A stretch of 11,697 bases of DNA from JAAZVM01 sp041642635 (GTDB lineage Bacteria > Patescibacteriota > Gracilibacteria > BD1-5 > UBA6164): positions 1-11,697 of the forward strand of contig JBEPWB010000035.1 in the NCBI GenBank assembly GCA_041642635.1. The letters run 5' to 3'. The notes beneath the pieces are model-generated. The model saw only the letters and a list, made by a program, of their open reading frames with translations, was not told the DNA's origin and did not search any database. The position numbers and the translations under genes were made by a program. Positions within the stretch are counted from its first letter, which is position 1. Every line of letters begins with the position of its first letter. Of this stretch, positions 7,734 to 11,697 are shown piece after piece.

Positions 7734-8759
7734 ATGAAAAAAATATTGATATTAACTTGATCATATTGAAGCTGACATAATGCTGCAGCAGAAAATTTGA
7801 AAAAATATTATGAAGAAAAATGATACTTGACTAAAAAAATAGATATAGTAAACTTTCTTAATAATATTTTTTGTAATAAAACAAAAAAAATATATGAAAA
7901 ATACCCAAAAACTTGGAAACTATTTTTCAAGATAACAGATTGAATTTATTTAATAAAATTTTTATATTTTATTAATATTTGAATTAAACAGGAAAAATTT
8001 GATTCAATAATAAAAGAATATAAACCTGATAAAATAATAAGTGTTTTTCCATTTTGGAATTTGTGGCTAAAAAAATATATAGATAAATACAAAAAAGATT
8101 TTAATCGGTCAATTTTGATAACAGATTCGATAAATATTCAATCTTTTTGGTATATTAATGAAAAATATATTGATAAATATTTTGTTATAGATTCTTTTTC
8201 AAAAAAAATAATAGAGAAAAAATTCAAAATAAAAAAAGACAAAATTATTACAAGTGGTTTTCCTATAATTAATCAAAATATAACTCAAAAAGAAATTATT
8301 GATAACAAAAAAATATTAATCTTATTAACTTGACTAGATTATAAAAATATAAAAGCGATTTTAGAAAATTTACCTTGATATGAAATAAATATAATAGAAT
8401 GAAGAAATAAGGATTTATATGAAAAATTAAAAAAAGAATATAAAAATAACTTCAATTTTTATGAATATATAAATATTATAGAAAAGTTAAACAAAGTTTG
8501 AATTTTTATTTGAAAACCAGGATGAGCAATAACTAGCGAATGTATTTATACAAAAACCCCTATAATTATGCCTACTTTTTTCCCTGGCCAAGAAGAATGA
8601 AATAAAATTTTAGTTGAAAAATTATGAATATGATTTTTTGAGAAAGACTCTAAAAAAACTGTAGATTTAATAAAAAATTACAATTGGAATAATATAATAC
8701 AAAATTTTGAAAAAATAAAGAAAAAAAACAATATTGATATAATTTATAATAATTTGTAA
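7734..8759 (+). CDS. GT28 glycosyltransferase, MGDG synthase / UgtP-like
   Basis: A 341-residue GT-B enzyme resembling monogalactosyldiacylglycerol synthase and processive diacylglycerol glucosyltransferase, which add sugar to a membrane lipid and so make glycolipids or lipid anchors. The N-terminus ILILTGSYGSGHNAAAENL (4-22) is the family's signature and contains three TGA-encoded glycines. ITDSINIQSFWY (about 132-143) matches the usual TD...W segment, followed by the interdomain TSGFPI. The C-terminal donor site IGKPGGAITSECIYTKTPII (about 257-276) and FPGQEEGN are typical. An in-frame CGG codon (8107-8109) is the only one in the window. It is first in an operon and its stop overlaps the DedA start (TAATG). 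Family is firm; the substrate is inferred. Confidence 0.9.
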
Positions 8760-9367
8760 TGGAAGTAGTTGAAATAATAAAAGAATTTTTATTAAACAAT
8801 ATAGCATACTGATACTACGTTATATTTTTCTTAATAATCATAGTAAACATTTTTCCAGTAGCATTTTTTGTTTATCCCCAAATAATTTTAATACTAGCAG
8901 TTTTCTTAGTTGAAAATTCACCAATTTGATACTCTATGATAATAGTATTAATTATTTGATCTCTTATTTGAGAAAGTATTAGTTATTTTTTATGAAAAAT
9001 ATTATGAAAAAAAATACTAAATAAAAGAAAAGAACAAAAAAAATACATAAAAAAAATAATTGTTTCTATCAAAAAAAATCCTATAAAAACAATTTTTGTT
9101 TGAAAATTTACTCCAATAATTTTTACGTTCATCCCTCTAGTATCTGGAATAACAAAAATTAATTTTTTCAAATTTTTATTGGTAAATTCAATAGCTACAA
9201 CTTTATCAATATTATATATTAGCTTTATAGTATTAATTTGACTAAAATCCATTAATTTTATTCTTTTTCAAGAAAATTATTTATTAATAATTTTGAGTTT
9301 AATATTAATAATGTTAGTTTTATTTTACATAGTTAAAAAGAAAAAATCATGAAAATCTTTTGATTAA
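8759..9367 (+). CDS. DedA-family membrane protein
   Basis: A 202-residue protein of the DedA/VTT family, proposed flippases or proton-coupled transporters for phospholipid and undecaprenyl-phosphate carriers. It has about five hydrophobic segments (around 19-50, 58-80, 112-130, 137-162, 172-192), two of them re-entrant in the family. Family motifs are the acidic helix IGESISYFLGKILGKK (70-85, E72) and the second half VGKFTPIIFTFIPLVSGITK (114-133), which corresponds to the usual FxRFxPxxRxxxPxxAG. Both conserved arginines are changed (K116, F122). It is translationally coupled to the GT28 gene by TAATG and overlaps the next gene by 19 bases. In this setting a lipid-carrier or glycolipid flippase role is likely. 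Confidence 0.85.
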
Positions 9368-10158
9368 AAATAGACAATATAAAAAAAGAAAAACTATTAA
9401 ATAATATAACAAAATTTGAAAAACAAAATATTGTTTTTACTCCAAATCCAGAAATATTATTAAATACATTAAGTGATAAAGAATTTTTACAAAACTTAAA
9501 AAAAGCGGATTATCTTACTAATGACGGGATTTGATTGTATATTGCTTATCAAATTATTGATAATAATTTTTGAAAAATTATTAATACTATTCTTCTTCCC
9601 TATTTTGTTTTTAATCTATTTTTTAAAAGAAAAAAATTATACAAAAAATATTGAGATAGAATTTGTTGAAGTGATTTAACGAATGATTTAATAAATTTTT
9701 GTCTAAAAAATAACACAAAAATAACAATTATTGATTTATATAATCCAAATGATAAAAACAAAGTAAATTCTCAAAAAGTTTTTGAGAAAAAATTACAAGA
9801 AAAATTCCCAAAGTTAAACTTTGATTATTTTGTTTATAATCCAGAAAAAAAACAAGAAATAATTAACCAAATAAAAAAATCTGACTCAAAAATATTATTC
9901 TCAACTATTGGAATGAAAAAACAAGAAGCTTCAGTTATCGAAATTATGGAGCAAGCTCAAAATATAAAAATATGATTATGAGTTGGTTCGAGTTTTGATT
10001 ATTTTGTATGATTTCAAAAAAGAGCACCAAAAATTTGGAGAAAAATTTGATTAGAATGGTTTTACAGATTATTTATGTGACCACAAAAAATAAAAAGATT
10101 AAAAAGACTTTATAATGCAACTTTTGTATTTGTTTATAAAGTTATTAGGAATAAATAA
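9349..10158 (+). CDS. tagA: WecG/TagA/CpsF family glycosyltransferase (GT26)
   Basis: A 269-residue GT26 enzyme; relatives add ManNAc or ManNAcA to undecaprenyl-PP-GlcNAc in teichoic acid or enterobacterial common antigen synthesis. Motifs in order: IVFTPNPEILLNT (28-40), ADYLTNDGIGLYIA (53-66, with the catalytic-type D59), RICGSDL (104-110), ILFSTIGMKKQE (about 184-195), and the C-terminal signature GLGVGSSFDYFVGFQKRAPK followed by IWRKIGLEWFYRL and GPQKIKRL (about 208-250). The basic C-terminal appendage usual in TagA, which contacts the membrane, is present. The ATG lies within the end of the DedA gene. It is last in the operon, followed by a terminator. The symbol is by family resemblance only. 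Confidence 0.91.
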
Positions 10159-10188
10159 AAAATAATGATTTAAAAATCATTATTTTTT
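10157..10188. terminator. terminator of the GT28-DedA-TagA operon, probably bidirectional
   Basis: A 14-bp stem (10157-10170 with 10175-10188) with a TAAA loop and a T8 run at the 3' side. The tagA-like stop at 10156-10158 abuts it. Its A-run on the left gives a U-tract for the opposite strand, so it may also stop the convergent pilin gene, which ends 17 bases to the right. Confidence 0.85.
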
Positions 10189-10204
10189 TTATTAAATTAA
10201 GTTT

Positions 10205-11605
10205 TTAAAGATTACTAGCGCAACGAACTCAAAAAGTACTAGTCCATGGACTATATAATTGAGTACCTCATGAATAAAAACCTTGCCTTACAGCTTCTTC
10301 ATTATAGCTACTTGATTTGCTAGTCCAATAATAAACATCTGAAAAGCTTCAATAATGATAATTACGATGCTCATATATCCTACTCCATTCACTTCTAGAA
10401 GGCAATCTCCAATTAAATCATAAATTATTACAAATTGAGTCAGCTTGGTTCCAGGTTTTTTCAGTTCACTGATCTAATGAAACTACTGATATATCTACTC
10501 AATTACTAGAGTTCCATACTATATAAGCTTTTTTTCAAGGATAATCTGGTATTTCACATCACCTATAACCTTGTGAGAGCATATTAGAACGAATAGCCTC
10601 TTTATTATCAACGGCTGTTTGATAAGACATCGTTCAATTAGGACAAAAATTTGGAGCTATTTCACATTGTTCTCATGTATATCAATTTATACATTCATAG
10701 TAACATGCTTGTTCGTTATTATCATCTTGCCATATTTGACTTTCTTGTGTAGGAATTCAAACTGAATAAGTAGCATTTTCATAACTTGGTTGTGTTCCAC
10801 ATGATGGAGGAATATTACATTGTTCTCATGAATATCAATCAGTACACTCATAATAACATGATTGTGAAGAATCTAAATTCTGCCATTCTTGATTTTCTTT
10901 CATAGGAATTCATGGAATAAAATTTGTATTTAAATAATTAGGTTTGGATTCACATGAATAATTACTATGATTTTCTAATATTTTTGTTGATAAAATAGAT
11001 CAAGAATATTTTTCCGAAGAATCTTCTCTTGTAAACACTGGGATATATTCTTTACTTGTATCTGTTGATAAATCTATTGCTGTTGGATTTGTTAGTTGGT
11101 GAACTGGTGTGTTTGTTGTTGAGTCTAATAGTGTTCACATTGGATCTCAGATAGGATATGCATATCTATTCTCATAATCTGCATATGTTTTTGTGAATAA
11201 ATCAGTTCATCTACTTATCATATCTCAATTCTCTAACATTGCTACTAATTGAAATCTATTTCTAAATCAATTAGTAGTATATGTGTAGTATGTATCATTT
11301 GTTGGATCTTTTGCCTCATTTACTCTTATCTTATTTAGTGTTCATTCTCATGCATATCATTGGTACATATATATTGTTGATCATGTTCATATCGTTATTG
11401 CATTATCTGGCATCGGAATTGGTATCTTTTTTGCTTGTTCTATTTGCAATCATACCCTAATTTGCTGAAGGTCACTTATTCTTTTACTATCTCTTGATTC
11501 TCAAGCATATCATTGTAGTGAGATAAATGCTATTGTTCATAGTATTGCTAGTATTGTAATTACTACTATTAGCTCTACTAGTGTGAAACCTTTTATGTTT
11601 TGCAT
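10205..11605 (-). CDS. type IV pilin with EGF-like repeats and a DUF1566-like C-terminal domain
   Basis: A 466-residue modular surface protein. Residues 1-28 are a textbook prepilin N-terminus: leader MQNIKG, cleavage G6|F7, FTLVELIVVITILAILGTIA with Glu11 at mature +5. A pseudopilin-type globular region follows (about 30-200: SRDSKRISDLQQIRVGLQIE, FRNRFQLVAMLEN). Then come two tandem cysteine units of about 50 residues (C218-C263 and C269-C314), each with GIPxxExQxWQ, CYYEC, GYxGEQC and a trailing I/P, resembling EGF-like modules. The C-terminus (about 350-466: TWNQADSICNNLGFNWRLPS, VYYWTSKSSS, FGVRCAS) resembles DUF1566/FISUMP-type C-type-lectin-like domains. No Shine-Dalgarno sequence is seen; leader ATATTTGCAT. 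It is likely an adhesive (minor or tip) pilin. The pilin call is firm; the C-terminal domain call is moderate. Confidence 0.9.
10663..10952 (-). repeat. two tandem EGF-like coding repeats in the pilin gene
   Basis: The two cysteine-rich units are similar in protein and DNA: both share the order C, P-x-Y-x-N, GIP, E-x-Q-x-W-Q, CYYEC, GYxGEQC. At DNA level the stretch coding for CYYEC-x-x-GY-x-GEQC is nearly identical in both, including the TGA glycine codons. This is a duplicated module inside one gene, not a mobile repeat. Confidence 0.75.
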
Positions 11606-11655
11606 ATGCAAATATTTATATAATAAAATATTATTATCTTTTTAGAGTTTATTTA
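11606..11655 (-). promoter_or_regulatory. probable promoter region of the EGF-pilin gene
   Basis: Fifty AT-rich bases between the upstream terminator and the pilin ATG. On the minus strand TTATATAAAT just before the ATG and ATAATAATAT further up are -10-like; no clear -35 is seen. The gene must have its own promoter here if the hairpin at 11656-11687 stops upstream transcription. Confidence 0.35.
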
Positions 11656-11687
11656 AAAACCTAAGTAAAAGTTTTTACTTAGGTTTT
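11656..11687. terminator. terminator of a gene beyond the right edge
   Basis: A 14-bp perfect stem (11656-11669 with 11674-11687), loop AGTT, with T-rich flanks. The pilin gene starts to its left on the minus strand, so it most likely ends a minus-strand gene coming from beyond base 11697. A minus-strand TAA at 11688-11686 could be that gene's stop, placed in the stem as in other terminators here, but too little is visible to prove it. Confidence 0.75.
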
Positions 11688-11697
11688 ATTTAATTCT

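Noticed and set aside
8983..9252. Minus-strand open frame opposite the DedA gene
   Set aside because: It is hydrophobic only because it mirrors a membrane-protein gene; the DedA frame has motifs and operon coupling.
610..11687. The hairpins as a CRISPR or dispersed repeat family
   Set aside because: Their sequences differ from each other and each sits at a gene end, as terminators do.
1..11697. Reading the window as decayed DNA full of pseudogenes with in-frame TGA stops
   Set aside because: The TGA codons fall at family glycines, frames otherwise stay intact over hundreds of codons and end in TAA, so recoding explains it and decay does not.

Overview
The window reads as a Patescibacteria/CPR genome that uses genetic code 25 (UGA = glycine), i.e. 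Gracilibacteria or Absconditabacteria (SR1). It is very AT-rich. Every gene contains in-frame TGA codons at positions where its family has glycine: the uracil-DNA glycosylase motif reads ttg-TGA-caa-gat-cca-tac-cac (L-G-Q-D-P-Y-H), the ComM P-loop reads GPPGSGKT and the diacylglycerol-type glycosyltransferase reads GSYGSGHN. Under the standard code nothing longer than about 110 codons would be open; under code 25 the window is almost fully coding, with 13 genes, none clearly broken, and all ending in TAA. All coordinates and lengths below assume TGA = Gly.

Layout, left to right. (1) 1-621, + strand: ung, cut at its 5' end by the window edge. It converges through a perfect 24-bp hairpin on a minus-strand operon (2275 down to 649): a CsaB-like polysaccharide pyruvyl transferase, a small MGMT-type alkyltransferase and a MazG-fold NTP pyrophosphohydrolase. 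(2) 2344-3879, - strand: comM, the Mg-chelatase-like helicase of natural transformation, with its own terminator. (3) 4021-6525, + strand: a small acidic lipoprotein, a shortened DNA polymerase III delta' subunit (holB) whose start lies in a terminator-like hairpin, and a 500-residue type IV pilin-like protein carrying NHL/beta-propeller-like repeats. (4) 6541-7653, - strand: a WbaZ-like family 4 glycosyltransferase. (5) 7734-10158, + strand: a tightly overlapping operon of a GT28 (MGDG-synthase/UgtP-like) glycosyltransferase, a DedA membrane protein and a WecG/TagA/CpsF glycosyltransferase. (6) 10205-11605, - strand: a second pilin with two EGF-like cysteine repeats and a DUF1566-like C-terminal domain.

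Together the window holds DNA repair and house-cleaning genes (ung, alkyltransferase, NTP pyrophosphohydrolase, comM, holB) and cell-surface genes (pyruvyl transferase, three glycosyltransferases, DedA, lipoprotein, two decorated pilins). The surface set fits an episymbiotic or predatory CPR cell that builds an envelope glycan and uses type IV pili with adhesive ends; that lifestyle is an inference. No tRNA, rRNA, CRISPR array, insertion sequence or phage gene is visible. No gap between genes exceeds about 150 bases. Shine-Dalgarno sequences are essentially absent apart from one purine run before holB, and almost every transcription unit ends in a hairpin that contains or abuts a stop codon.
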